Below, in pieces: positions 7,583-16,356 of a stretch of DNA of 64,000 nucleotides (positions are counted from its first letter, which is position 1; every line of letters starts with the position of its first letter). This DNA is from DATBHM01 sp963772375 (GTDB lineage Bacteria > Actinomycetota > UBA4738 > JACQTL01): contig CAVYXG010000005.1 of assembly GCA_963772375.1 (NCBI GenBank), positions 1,054,001 to 1,118,000 on the forward strand. The letters run 5' to 3'. The notes under the pieces were generated by a model that ran no database searches, was not told the origin of the DNA, and saw nothing but the letters and a program-made list of their open reading frames with translations. Position numbers and translations under genes: made by a program.

Positions 7583-8609
7583 GGCGGCTGCTACCAGCGT
7601 TGGTTGAGGTCGTCCGCTGGTAGCGACTCGCGAGATACTCGTCCACCCAATTCCTGGTGCTTCGCCATTGGCCACGCTCGTCCCGCTGCGCGCGGAGACG
7701 GCCACGTTCGGCTGCTGCACGGAGTGCCCGCACCGAGGTCTCACGACCGACGAGTGCCGCGAGCGGTACGAGTCGGTGCGGGCCGGCGATGGCGGGCACG
7801 ATGAACCGCATGAGCGTATCGAGCACGGATCGGGCCAGGAACTCTCCCAATGGTCCGGCGTCGCCCGCGTCAGCGCGTCGAAGCGCCTGGAGGTATCGCG
7901 CCCGCTCCGCCTTCCGGATGATGGCCGGTGGGTAGCCGAGGCGGATGAGGAGGAGGTTGGTGAGAAGCCTTCCGGCCCTGCCGTTACCGTCGAGGAAGGG
8001 ATGGATCCGCTCGAACTCCGTATGGACTCCGGCGAGTGCCTCGGGCATGGCCGCACCGTCCACCAGAGATGAAGCCCTCTTGACCCAATCGGCTGTGAGA
8101 GCCGGCACGTCCGTCCACTCGGGGGGCTGCATACCCCCAGGGAATGGATGGATGTTGTGTTGACGGAGGGAACCGGGCTTCTCCTCCGGTCCGGCGTCCG
8201 GATGAGGCGAGACGTCCCACACCATGGACATTGCGAGGGAATGAACGTGCCGGACCTCCGTGAGTGAGAGGAGGTCGCCTGTCGTCCAGTCGCCCGGAGA
8301 TTGCCCTTGCTGATAGACCCACTGAGCTGCGTCGGCGTAGCCGCGGACCTCCATGTACTCGGCGAGTTGTTTGTCTCCGACTGCTCGGCCCTCCCGGAGC
8401 AGCACCTCAACCTCGCGGAGGACCAAGGTGTTGCCCTCGATCGCAGTGGAGTTGTGGGCCTCCCGGTACCAGATGTCTCCCCAGATGTCCTCAGCCTCGA
8501 TCGGCGACGGCAGGCCCCCGAGGCGGGTCCGGAGTTCTTCCACGCCCTCAGACAGGCGCGCGTATATGGCCTCGCGCGACTTCCGGCCTCGTCGTTCCCG
8601 TCCGTCCAT
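7560..8609 (-). CDS. Fic-domain protein (putative AMPylase) with built-in inhibitory motif
   Basis: Fic proteins transfer AMP or other nucleotide parts to target hydroxyls. The catalytic motif is intact: HTEFERIHPFLDGNGRAGRL (HxFxDGNGRxxR). An inhibitory-helix motif of the S/TxxxEG/N type is visible near the N terminus (NSTAIEGN, around residue 54), placing it among class II, self-inhibited Fic proteins. A C-terminal winged-helix-like region follows. The start at 8609 has no clear ribosome binding site. Third-codon positions look less G+C-rich than in neighbouring genes, a weak sign of transfer. No separate antitoxin is seen next to it. Confidence 0.9.
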   Translation of the reverse strand: MDGRERRGRKSREAIYARLSEGVEELRTRLGGLPSPIEAEDIWGDIWYREAHNSTAIEGNTLVLREVEVLLREGRAVGDKQLAEYMEVRGYADAAQWVYQQGQSPGDWTTGDLLSLTEVRHVHSLAMSMVWDVSPHPDAGPEEKPGSLRQHNIHPFPGGMQPPEWTDVPALTADWVKRASSLVDGAAMPEALAGVHTEFERIHPFLDGNGRAGRLLTNLLLIRLGYPPAIIRKAERARYLQALRRADAGDAGPLGEFLARSVLDTLMRFIVPAIAGPHRLVPLAALVGRETSVRALRAAAERGRLRAQRDERGQWRSTRNWVDEYLASRYQRTTSTNAGSSRPTGVGPG

Positions 8610-8629
8610 GAGCCCAAGGTATCAGGAAG

Positions 8630-8702
8630 TTGTGTCGCTGGCTGCCAAGAAGAAGTCACGACACAGATTCGAAGCCCAGACTTTGTGTCGGTTCGCCAAG
8701 AA
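8630..8702. repeat. Spaced direct repeat TTGTGTCG...GCCAAGAA with an internal inverted repeat
   Basis: TTGTGTCG at 8630-8637 followed by GCCAAGAA (8644-8651) recurs at 8683-8690 and 8695-8702. TGTGTCG (8631-8637) also pairs with CGACACA (8659-8665). The stretch lies just upstream of the Fic start and is noticeably less G+C-rich than its surroundings. It may be a control region for the Fic gene or the scar of its acquisition. Confidence 0.4.
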
Positions 8703-8813
8703 CAATTGGACCGACGCAACTCCGCGGCCTTGGGCCCGCGCGATTCGCCAAACCGGGCCCCGCTCATGACCGGGACCGTCACGACGAGCGTGCAGACTGG
8801 AGCTACCGCGCCG

Positions 8814-10994
8814 CTAGCTCGGGGCCCCGGCCGGCTCCCGCGTCCGCTCGACCGGCAGCTCCTCCTCGTCCACACGAACCTTGGGCAGGAAGCGCCCGAG
8901 CCCCCGCGGCATCCACCAGTTGGCGTCGCCGAGCAGCTGCATGACCGACGGCACGAGGACCATCCGGATCAGCGTGGCGTCGACGGCGATCGCCACGGCG
9001 AGGCCGAGCCCGATCTCCTTGACCTGCCGGATGTCGAACCCCACCACGAACGAGAGGAAGACCGCGATCATGACGAGCGCCGCGGCCGTGATCAGGCGTC
9101 CGGTGGTCGCAACGCCGTTGGCCACCGACTGCGCGTTGTCGCCGGTTCGCAGGTACTCCTCCCGGATTCGCGAGAGCAGGAAGATCTCGTAGTCCATCGA
9201 GAGCCCGAACAGGATCGTGAACATCATCATCGGGATCCACGACTCGATCGGGCCGGTGTGCTCGAGGCCGAACAGGTGCTGTCCCCACCCCCACTGGAAC
9301 ACGGCGACGAGGACGCCGTAGGCGGCCGCGATCGACAGCAGGTTCATCACGGCGGCCTTCAGCGGCACGATGACCGATCGGAACACCACCAACAGCAGCA
9401 GGAACGCCAGCAGGATGACCACGGCGATCATGACCGGCATGCGGTGCCCGATGGCCGTCGCGAAGTCGACGAAGATCGCGGTGAACCCGCCGACGTAGAC
9501 CGGCGTCCCATCCTTCCCCATCGCCGTCGGGACGACCTGGTCGCGGAGCCGGTGGACCAGCTCGGTCGTGGCGGCGTCCTGCGGCGCCGACCCCGGGAAC
9601 ACCCGGATGATGGCGGTGTCCCCCGCCTGGTTGGGGACGACCGGCGAGACGGCAGCGACGTCCGTCGTCGAGCCGAGCGCGCGGTCGAGGCGCCCGAGCG
9701 CGGCCAGGTCCTGCGGCCCCCGGACCTCCGCCGCGAGCAGCAGCGGGCCGTTGAACCCCGGCCCGAACCCATCGGACAACAGCTCGTACGCGCGGTGCGT
9801 CGTGAGGTGGGCGGGCTCGTTCCCGGCGTCGGCGGCCCCGAGGCGCATCGAGAGCAGCGGGATGGCGAGGATCAGCACGATCGCGAGTCCGACGGCGCCG
9901 GTCACGACCGGGCGCGCCTGCACCGTGCGGCTCCACCGGTACCAGAACCCGCTCGTCGTCGTGTCCTTCTTCCCGAAGAACGGGATGTGGAGCTTGTCGA
10001 TGTTCCGCCCGGTGAAGCCCAGCACGGCCGGGAGCAGCGTGAGCGCCGCGAGCATGGTGATGAACACGACCGCGGCACCGCCGATGGCGAGTCCCTGGAG
10101 GAACGTGAACCCCATCAGCAGCATGCCCAGGAACGAGATCACGACGATCGTGCCGGCGAACAGCACCGCGCGGCCGGCGGTGGCCATCGCGCGCATGACG
10201 GCGCCCTCCGGGTCGAGGCCCTCGCGGAGGCTCTGCCGGTACCGCGTCACGATGAACAGCGCGTAGTCGATGCCGACGCCCAGGCCGATCATTGCGGCGA
10301 CCTCGGTGGTGAAGTTCGGCACCGAGATGAAGTTCGCGAACAGCAGGATCAGCGCGAGGCCGATCCCGATGCCGAACAGCGCGGTCATCACCGGCAGCCC
10401 CATGGCGAGGAGGGACCCGAACGCGATGAGCAGGATGATCATCGCCGCGATGAGCGCGACGCCGGTGGATTGACCGGGGGGCTGGAACTCCGCGTTCTCG
10501 ATGACCGGCCCGCCGTACTCGATCTGGATCCCCGGGCCGGCGATCTGGCCGCCGAGGTGCCGGATGCGGTCGACGATCTCCTTCGGGACCTTGTTGGCCT
10601 TCACGTCGAACACGATGTCGGCGTACGCGATGTGGCCGTCGCGCGAGATCTGGACGGCGGCGGCGCCCGGTGCGTACGGGTCGGCCACGCTGTCGACGTG
10701 CGCCACCTGCTGGAGTTGGCCGAAGAGCCCCTCCATCTTCGTGCGGACCGCCGGGTCCGTGACGGGCTGGGTCGTCTTGAACACCAGCTGCGCCGAGTCG
10801 CCGGAGGCCTGGGGGAACCGGTCGTGCAGCAGGTCGAACGCCTTCTGGGAGTCGGCGCCCGGCAGCGAGAAGTCGCTCGCGTAGTCGCCGCCGGCCCTCG
10901 CCGCCGCGAACTGCGCCGCGAACAGCGCCACGATCCAGATGACGAGTGTCAGCCACCGCCGGTGGTAGCACCACCGGGCCACGCGTCCGAGCAT
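8814..10994 (-). CDS. MMPL/RND-family transporter
   Basis: This 726-residue integral membrane protein belongs to the MMPL family of RND exporters, which in actinobacteria move lipids or drugs out using proton flow. It has the expected duplicated plan: one N-terminal helix (LTLVIWIVALFAAQF), a periplasmic domain, a block of five helices, then a second set. Signature segments GLGVGIDYALFIVTRYRQ and ILFGLSMDYEIFLLSRIRE carry the conserved Asp-Tyr pairs of the proton relay. The ATG at 10994 has a strong GGAGGAGG site. It diverges from mfd. A role in exporting the lipid made at 25.8-54 kb is possible but not shown. Confidence 0.92.
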   Translation of the reverse strand: MLGRVARWCYHRRWLTLVIWIVALFAAQFAAARAGGDYASDFSLPGADSQKAFDLLHDRFPQASGDSAQLVFKTTQPVTDPAVRTKMEGLFGQLQQVAHVDSVADPYAPGAAAVQISRDGHIAYADIVFDVKANKVPKEIVDRIRHLGGQIAGPGIQIEYGGPVIENAEFQPPGQSTGVALIAAMIILLIAFGSLLAMGLPVMTALFGIGIGLALILLFANFISVPNFTTEVAAMIGLGVGIDYALFIVTRYRQSLREGLDPEGAVMRAMATAGRAVLFAGTIVVISFLGMLLMGFTFLQGLAIGGAAVVFITMLAALTLLPAVLGFTGRNIDKLHIPFFGKKDTTTSGFWYRWSRTVQARPVVTGAVGLAIVLILAIPLLSMRLGAADAGNEPAHLTTHRAYELLSDGFGPGFNGPLLLAAEVRGPQDLAALGRLDRALGSTTDVAAVSPVVPNQAGDTAIIRVFPGSAPQDAATTELVHRLRDQVVPTAMGKDGTPVYVGGFTAIFVDFATAIGHRMPVMIAVVILLAFLLLLVVFRSVIVPLKAAVMNLLSIAAAYGVLVAVFQWGWGQHLFGLEHTGPIESWIPMMMFTILFGLSMDYEIFLLSRIREEYLRTGDNAQSVANGVATTGRLITAAALVMIAVFLSFVVGFDIRQVKEIGLGLAVAIAVDATLIRMVLVPSVMQLLGDANWWMPRGLGRFLPKVRVDEEELPVERTREPAGAPS

Positions 10995-11135
10995 GTGCGT
11001 TCCTCCTCCCGCCCCGACGCCCCCACGCCGGTCGTTCGTCCGATGCGGTTCCAACCACGGTACACGCGGTGGCGGATACGTCCCGGCCTGCGACGACCGT
11101 GCTGTCGGGGGAACCGGTGTGTCCGACGCCGTTCG

Positions 11136-11141
11136 TAGAAT
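11136..11141 (+). promoter_or_regulatory. -10 element TAGAAT upstream of mfd
   Basis: TAGAAT lies in the 256-bp divergent region between the MMPL gene and mfd. An ECF-like GGAACC...GTT pair (11110-11115 and 11131-11133) overlaps it. The element could start the mfd transcript, whose leader would then include the hairpin at 11194-11222. Confidence 0.3.
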
Positions 11142-11193
11142 GAAGACGTACCGGCGCCCGTTCATGTGACGCCGAATCGCAAAGATGCTGGTC

Positions 11194-11222
11194 AGAGGCC
11201 TGGTGGCGACAGCCGGGCCTCT
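11194..11222 (+). promoter_or_regulatory. Hairpin in mfd leader
   Basis: AGAGGCC (11194-11200) and GGCCTCT (11216-11222) form a perfect 7-bp stem with a 15-base loop, 28 bp before the chosen GTG start of mfd. No T-run follows, so it is not a typical terminator; it may shield or space the leader. Confidence 0.3.
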
Positions 11223-11250
11223 TCGTGCTGTTCGCGGTGGGAGTGAACAC

Positions 11251-14200
11251 GTGACGGGATTCGACGATGCGCTCGACCTGCTGATCGCCTCGGAGGAGTT
11301 CGACCGGCTGCTGGCGTCGAGGCCGCGGGTGGCGCGGGCCGAGGCCGGGCAGGACTTCGCGATCGCCGCGCTGGCCCGGGCGCTCGACGGGCCCGTGATG
11401 GCGGTGGCGACAGGTCCGCACGAGGCCGAGTCGCTCGCGCGGGGCATCGGCGCGTACCTGGGCGGGAACCGCGTGGCCCTGTTCCCCGCGTGGGAGTCCC
11501 TGCCGTACGAGGGCATCAGCCCGGCGCCGGAGATCGCGGCACTCCGGGCGGCGGCGGCCCGGGCCATGCGCGGGGCATCGGGCGCGTTCGTGGTGGTCGC
11601 GCCGGCGCTCGCCGCGATCCAGGGCATCCCCCCGGACCTCGGCGCGCACGAGCCCCTCGTCGTGTCGAAGGGCGGGACGGTGGCGCCCGACGCCCTGGCC
11701 GAACGGCTGGTCGCCCTGGGCTACACACGGGCCGACGTGGTCGAGCACCGCGGCGAGTTCGCCGTGCGCGGCGGGACGCTCGACGTGTTCCCCGGTGTGG
11801 CCCGCCGCCCGGTGCGGGCGGAGTTCTGGGGCGACGACGTCGACTCGCTCCGGGAGTTCTCGGCGGCGACGCAGCTGTCGACGTCGGCGCTCGACCGCGT
11901 GGAGATCCACCCCGTGCGCGAGCTGCTGCCGACGGCCGAGGTCCGGGACCGGGCCGAACGCGCCGCGCCGAGGCACCTCGGGCGGTTCCGGGACGGGCTG
12001 GCGCGGCTGGGGGAGGGGCTCGAGTTCGAGGGCATGGAGACGCTTGCCGGGCTCGTGTACGACCGGCTGGAGCCGCCGGTGTCGCTGCTCCCGCGGGGGG
12101 CGTGGGTGGTGCTGTCGCCCGGCCGGCGGGTCGCCGATCGGGCCGGTCGTGTCGCCGAAGAGGCCGCGGCGCTGGCCGCGGCCACCCAGTGGCCCGCCGC
12201 CCCGTTCGTCACGCCCCTGGACGAAGCGGTGGGCGACCGGGCGGTGCTGCACCTGTCCGAGCTCTCCGAGGGGCTCGACCTCGGGCTGTCGTCGTGGGGG
12301 ACGGCGGCCGGCAACCCGGCCGAGATGGCCCGGCGGCTGGCCGAGCTCGCGGGGACCGGGCATCGCGTGCTGATCGCCGCGGAGGCCCACGGGTCGCTGA
12401 ACCGGGCCCGCGAGCTCGCGGTGGAGCGGGGCGCGTCCTCGGTCGAGACGGTCGAGGCGCCGGTGGGCGGGGGATTCGTGTTCCGGCCCGGCCTTCTCGC
12501 CGTCGCCGGCGAGGAGGACTTCTTCGGGGCGCGGCGGCACACCCGGCAGCAGCCCCGCGTCGCGAAGCGACGCGCGGACGCGATCGCGCTGGAGCTCGAG
12601 CTGGGGGACTACGCCGTGCACCACGTGCACGGCGTGGCCCGGTTCGGCGGGATCGTCCACCGGGAGATCAAGGGCAGCGCGCGGGACTTCCTGCTGCTGG
12701 AGTACGGCGCCGGCGACAAGCTGTACGTCCCCGCCGACCATGTCGGCGTCGTCGCGAAGTACCTGGGCGGCGAACAGCCCCGCGTCACCAAGCTCGGTTC
12801 GTCCGACTGGCCCCGGGCGAAGGCCCGCGTCCGTCGTGCCGTGCAGGAGATGGCCGGCGAGCTGGTTCGCCTGTACAGCGTGCGGATGGCGGTTCCCGGG
12901 CACGCGTTCAAGCCGGACACGCCGTGGCAGCGCGAGATCGAGGACGCGTTCCCGTTCGAGGAGACCCGCGACCAGCTCACGGCGATCGACGAGGTCAAGC
13001 GCGACATGGAGCAGCCGGTGCCGATGGACCGCCTGGTGTGCGGCGACGTCGGGTACGGCAAGACCGAGATCGCCATCAGGGCGGCGTTCAAGGCGGTGAT
13101 GGACGGGAAGCAGGTCGCCGTCCTGGTGCCGACGACGTTGCTCGCCGAACAGCACTTCGTCACGTTCACCGAGCGGTTCACCGCGTTCCCGGTGAAGGTG
13201 GCGATGCTGTCTCGGTTCCTGTCGGTCGCGGAGCAGAAGGAGGTCGTGCGCGGCCTGTCCTCGGGTTCCATCGACGTCGTGATCGGGACGCACCGCCTGC
13301 TGAACAGCGACGTGCAGTTCAAGGATCTGGGGCTGTTGGTAGTCGACGAGGAACAGCGGTTCGGCGTCGCGCACAAGGAACGCATCAAGCAGATGCGGGC
13401 GCATGTGGACGTGCTCACGATGACCGCGACACCGATCCCGCGGACGATGGAGATGGCGCTGACCGGCGTGCGAGAGCTGAGCGTCCTGGACACCCCGCCG
13501 GAGGACCGGCAGCCGGTGCTGACCTACGTCGGGCCGTACGACGACGGGCTCGGGTTCGGCGCGGTGCGCCGGGAGCTGCTGCGCGGCGGGCAGGCGTTCT
13601 GGGTCCACAACCGGGTGCAGACGATCCACCGGGCAGCGGTCCGGCTGCAGCGGGAGGTCCCGGAGGCGCGCGTGATCGTTGCGCACGGGCAGATGGACGA
13701 GGACGCGTTGGAGAAGGAGATGCTGAAGTTCTGGGAGGGCGAGGCGGACGTGTTGGTGTGCACGACGATCATCGAGTCCGGGCTCGACGTCCCGACTGCG
13801 AACACGCTCGTGGTGGAACGGGCCGACCGGCTGGGACTGGCGCAGATGTACCAGCTGCGCGGCCGGGTGGGGCGTTCACGCGAGCGGGCGTTCGCGTACT
13901 TCTTCTTCCCGCCGCAGCAGTCGCTGACCGAGGAGGCGCACGAACGGCTGTCGTCGATCAGCCGGTTCACCGACCTGGGGTCGGGCGTGAAGATCGCGAT
14001 GCGCGACCTGGAGATCCGCGGGGCGGGGAACCTGCTCGGGGCCGAGCAGCACGGGCACATCGCGGCGGTGGGGTTCGACACGTACATGCGCCTGCTGCAG
14101 GAGGCCGTCGCGGAGATGAAGGGCTCGCCGATGGCTGCGGAGCTCGAGGTACGGATCGACCTGCCGGTGCGGGCGTTCGTCCCGGTCGGGTGGGTCGGGC

Positions 14201-14586
14201 AGGAGGGGCTGCGGCTGGAGCTGTACCGGCGGGTGTCGAACGCGCGCGACCACGCCGAGCTCGACGAGATCGCGGTGGAGCTGCGGGACCGGTTCGGCGT
14301 CCTGCCGCCGGAGGTGGAGACGCTGTTCGGGATCGCGCGGCTGCGGGTGACCTGCACGCGGCTCGGGGTGACCGAGGTCGGGACATTCCGGCAGCAGGTG
14401 CGTATGAAGCCGCTGTCGCTGCCGGACCGGCTGCAACTGGACCTGGTCTCGCGGGTGCCGTCCGCCGCGTACCACGCGGTGACTCGAACGCTGAACCTGA
14501 CCCCGGTCGTTCTGGGCGGCCCGAGCCTGCCCGGGTGGGTGGAGGAACAGCTGCTGGCCGCGGTGGACGAGCTGCCGGCGACGTAG
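11251..14586 (+). CDS. mfd: Transcription-repair coupling factor Mfd
   Basis: Mfd pushes stalled RNA polymerase off damaged DNA and recruits UvrA. The 1111-residue protein shows the full plan: UvrB-like N-terminal modules, the RNA polymerase interaction domain (LLLEYGAGDKLYVPADHVG, about residues 480-500), and the SF2 translocase with Walker A GDVGYGKTEIAIRAAF near residue 600, DEEQRFGV near 700, TATPIPRTMEMAL, and the TRG region ending QLRGRVGRSRERAFAYFF. A C-terminal UvrA-binding domain follows. The GTG at 11251 has GGTGGGAG upstream; an in-frame ATG at 11185 would add 22 atypical residues. A hairpin immediately downstream of the stop looks like a terminator. Confidence 0.96.
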   Translation: MTGFDDALDLLIASEEFDRLLASRPRVARAEAGQDFAIAALARALDGPVMAVATGPHEAESLARGIGAYLGGNRVALFPAWESLPYEGISPAPEIAALRAAAARAMRGASGAFVVVAPALAAIQGIPPDLGAHEPLVVSKGGTVAPDALAERLVALGYTRADVVEHRGEFAVRGGTLDVFPGVARRPVRAEFWGDDVDSLREFSAATQLSTSALDRVEIHPVRELLPTAEVRDRAERAAPRHLGRFRDGLARLGEGLEFEGMETLAGLVYDRLEPPVSLLPRGAWVVLSPGRRVADRAGRVAEEAAALAAATQWPAAPFVTPLDEAVGDRAVLHLSELSEGLDLGLSSWGTAAGNPAEMARRLAELAGTGHRVLIAAEAHGSLNRARELAVERGASSVETVEAPVGGGFVFRPGLLAVAGEEDFFGARRHTRQQPRVAKRRADAIALELELGDYAVHHVHGVARFGGIVHREIKGSARDFLLLEYGAGDKLYVPADHVGVVAKYLGGEQPRVTKLGSSDWPRAKARVRRAVQEMAGELVRLYSVRMAVPGHAFKPDTPWQREIEDAFPFEETRDQLTAIDEVKRDMEQPVPMDRLVCGDVGYGKTEIAIRAAFKAVMDGKQVAVLVPTTLLAEQHFVTFTERFTAFPVKVAMLSRFLSVAEQKEVVRGLSSGSIDVVIGTHRLLNSDVQFKDLGLLVVDEEQRFGVAHKERIKQMRAHVDVLTMTATPIPRTMEMALTGVRELSVLDTPPEDRQPVLTYVGPYDDGLGFGAVRRELLRGGQAFWVHNRVQTIHRAAVRLQREVPEARVIVAHGQMDEDALEKEMLKFWEGEADVLVCTTIIESGLDVPTANTLVVERADRLGLAQMYQLRGRVGRSRERAFAYFFFPPQQSLTEEAHERLSSISRFTDLGSGVKIAMRDLEIRGAGNLLGAEQHGHIAAVGFDTYMRLLQEAVAEMKGSPMAAELEVRIDLPVRAFVPVGWVGQEGLRLELYRRVSNARDHAELDEIAVELRDRFGVLPPEVETLFGIARLRVTCTRLGVTEVGTFRQQVRMKPLSLPDRLQLDLVSRVPSAAYHAVTRTLNLTPVVLGGPSLPGWVEEQLLAAVDELPAT

Positions 14587-14588
14587 GG

Positions 14589-14613
14589 GGTCCGGGCTGC
14601 GTTCGCCCGGGCC
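14589..14613 (+). terminator. Hairpin after mfd
   Basis: GGTCCGGGC and GCCCGGGCC form a 9-bp stem (one G-T pair) with a 7-base loop, starting 2 bp after the mfd stop. There is no U-tract, as is common for actinobacterial terminators. Confidence 0.5.
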
Positions 14614-14704
14614 GCGCGACGGCGGTGGTCGAGCACGTCGCGGGCGCCGCGGGACGGCAGGTCGGGGTGGCACGCGTCCCCGTGCGTGCAGTGGAACCCC
14701 TCTG

Positions 14705-14869
14705 ATGGCAAGGCTCCGGCTGCGGGCAACCGTCGCACTCCTCGCCGCGACGGCCGGGCTGTGGATCGACCTGACGTCGGGGGTCGCGGTTGCCCAACCC
14801 CGTCGCTCCGCGATGGGGGTCGCCGGCAACCCTGCCGGGGAAAGTTCGCCAAAACCGCCAAGGGTGTGA
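14705..14869 (+). CDS. Possible small secreted peptide
   Basis: In the 331-bp gap between mfd and the HNH gene, an ATG at 14705 opens 54 codons. The first 30 residues look like a signal peptide: a basic start (MARLRLR), a hydrophobic core, and AVA-Q as a possible cleavage site, leaving a mature peptide of about 24 residues rich in Pro, Arg and Gly. No ribosome binding site is visible upstream. It may be a remnant of a longer secreted protein or a chance ORF; I include it because the N terminus is convincing and the gap is otherwise unexplained. Confidence 0.3.
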   Translation: MARLRLRATVALLAATAGLWIDLTSGVAVAQPRRSAMGVAGNPAGESSPKPPRV

Positions 14870-14891
14870 CCAGCTTCACTGACAGGTCGAG

Positions 14892-14905
14892 CGAACACGT
14901 GTTCG
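14892..14905 (+). promoter_or_regulatory. LexA (SOS) box, perfect palindrome
   Basis: CGAACACGTGTTCG is a perfect 14-bp palindrome that matches the Gram-positive/actinobacterial LexA box (CGAAC-N4-GTTCG). It ends 12 bp before the ATG of the 13E12-type HNH gene, so bound LexA would block the promoter or start. In Mycobacterium tuberculosis, 13E12-family genes are established LexA targets, which agrees with this placement. Confidence 0.8.
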
Positions 14906-14917
14906 AATGCATGTGTC

Positions 14918-16108
14918 ATGAGCACGTTGCGATCCGGCCTCGACGAGCTTCGGGGAACCGAGCTCAGGCTCCTGTCCGAGGGGGATCTCGAGGGCCGTCT
15001 CGACGAGATCGCCCGCGCCTCGGGCGTGCTGGAGGCGGAACGGGCGCGGACCGTGGTCGAGATCGAGCGGCGCGGGATCCATGTGCTGTCCGGGCATCTG
15101 TCGATCACGTCGTGGGTCGAGCACCGGACGGGGACGACGTGGTCGGAGGCCGCGCGGCAGGTTCGAACGGCCCGGGCCCTGGAGGCGATGCCGGCGGTGC
15201 GGGAGGCGCTGTACGAGGGGGACCTCTCTTCCTCGGCGGTGGGGCAGCTCGTGGCGGCGCGGGATGCGCACCCCCAGGAGTTCGCCCTGGCGGAGCAGAC
15301 CCTCCTCGACGCCGCGAGGACGCTCGGGCCCCGTGAGCTCCGGCGGGCGGTCGCGCACTGGCAGGACACGGTGGACTCGGACGCCGCGGACCGGGAGCGG
15401 TTCGATCGGCGGGGGCTGCACGTGTCGCCGAGGGTCGATGGCATGGTCCGCATCGACGGCGATCTCGATCCCGAGACCGGACAGACCCTGTTGACGGCGC
15501 TGGGGTCGATCACCGATTCCTGGGTCAGGGGCGCCTCGGAGGACCCCCGTTCACCGGCCCAGCGCCGGTGCGACGCCCTCGGCGAGCTGGCTCGGCAATG
15601 GCTTGACGGTTCGGACCGGGCGGTGATCTCGGGGGAGCGACCCCACCTCACCGTCCGGGTCGATCTCGAGGTGTTGCGCGGTGGGACCGGGCGAGGAGGA
15701 GACGGGGGCACCGCCGAGTTGGCCGAGGCCGGCACCATATCGGGCGAGACGGCGAGACGGATCGCCTGCGACGCCCGGGTGTCCCGGGTCATCACGAAGG
15801 GTTCGTCGGAACCGCTCGACGTGGGCAGGGCCACGCGCGTGGTCTCATCGGCGCTCCGGCGTGCAGTGGTGGCGCGGGATCGTGAATGCCGGTTCCCGGG
15901 GTGCGACCGTCCCCCGCCCTGGTGCGACGCCCACCACGTGGTGCACTGGGCCGACGGCGGGGAAACGAAGCTGCAGAACCTCGTGCTGCTCTGCCGCCGC
16001 CACCACCGGACGGTCCACGAGGGCTTCGGTTTGGAGATGAGCGATGCCGGGCCGGTGTTCACTCGGCCGGATGGCTCGGTGCTCGAGGAAGATCGGGCCC
16101 CGCCGTAG
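14918..16108 (+). CDS. 13E12-family (DUF222) protein with C-terminal HNH endonuclease domain
   Basis: This 396-residue protein has the N-terminal DUF222 region (LVAARDAHPQEFALAEQTLL and similar helices) and a C-terminal HNH nuclease domain with the usual zinc-like Cys pairs and the His motif: CRFPGCDRPPPWCDAHHVVH, then LCRRHHRTVHEG. These genes are multicopy in actinobacteria, often SOS-induced and often linked to phage-like repeats; their job is not settled. No ribosome binding site precedes the ATG, and a LexA box lies just upstream, so a leaderless, damage-induced transcript is likely. No repeats marking a mobile element were seen on either side. Confidence 0.9.
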   Translation: MSTLRSGLDELRGTELRLLSEGDLEGRLDEIARASGVLEAERARTVVEIERRGIHVLSGHLSITSWVEHRTGTTWSEAARQVRTARALEAMPAVREALYEGDLSSSAVGQLVAARDAHPQEFALAEQTLLDAARTLGPRELRRAVAHWQDTVDSDAADRERFDRRGLHVSPRVDGMVRIDGDLDPETGQTLLTALGSITDSWVRGASEDPRSPAQRRCDALGELARQWLDGSDRAVISGERPHLTVRVDLEVLRGGTGRGGDGGTAELAEAGTISGETARRIACDARVSRVITKGSSEPLDVGRATRVVSSALRRAVVARDRECRFPGCDRPPPWCDAHHVVHWADGGETKLQNLVLLCRRHHRTVHEGFGLEMSDAGPVFTRPDGSVLEEDRAPP

Positions 16109-16293
16109 CGGTGGCAAGCGAGGTGCGTCAGCCGCGGTGCAGGAACTCAGCCGCCATGGATTGCTCGGTCGCCATGCGGAACTCAGCACCGACGATCGGG
16201 GGCGAGCGTGATCCATCGCTCGCTCGCGGCTGTTGACGGGCCGACAGCGACCCCGGGTGTCGGTAGGTGCGGTCACTCCCCCCGAGGACTGGA

Positions 16294-16322
16294 TTGACAA
16301 ACGGCTCTTCGCCTCTCATATT
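16294..16322 (+). promoter_or_regulatory. Housekeeping promoter TTGACA-N17-CATATT
   Basis: A consensus -35 (TTGACA, 16294-16299) and a good -10 (CATATT, 16317-16322) are separated by exactly 17 bp. This is the clearest promoter in the window. It points at the GntR gene starting at 16357 and so should drive the regulator-ABC exporter operon. Confidence 0.75.
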
Positions 16323-16341
16323 CCACTAGGGATCTAGGGAA
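16321..16341 (+). promoter_or_regulatory. Near-palindromic operator candidate
   Basis: TTCC-A-CTAG-GGAT-CTAG-GGAA is a near-perfect inverted repeat (one bulged A). It starts within the -10 and covers the expected transcription start. A YtrA-type GntR regulator is encoded immediately downstream, so autorepression through this site is a natural inference. Confidence 0.5.
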
Positions 16342-16356
16342 TTAGGAGGTCGGCGA

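Noticed and set aside
6497..8875. Long minus-strand frame across rplY, pth and the Fic gene
   Set aside because: Antisense to three well-supported genes and without recognisable motifs.
8803..13686. Long minus-strand frame running antisense to mfd and through the MMPL region
   Set aside because: It overlaps mfd and the true MMPL frame, and its translation shows no domain. It is a shadow of real genes.
14918..16108. 13E12/HNH gene as part of an intact mobile element
   Set aside because: No flanking direct or inverted repeats and no recombinase gene were found nearby.
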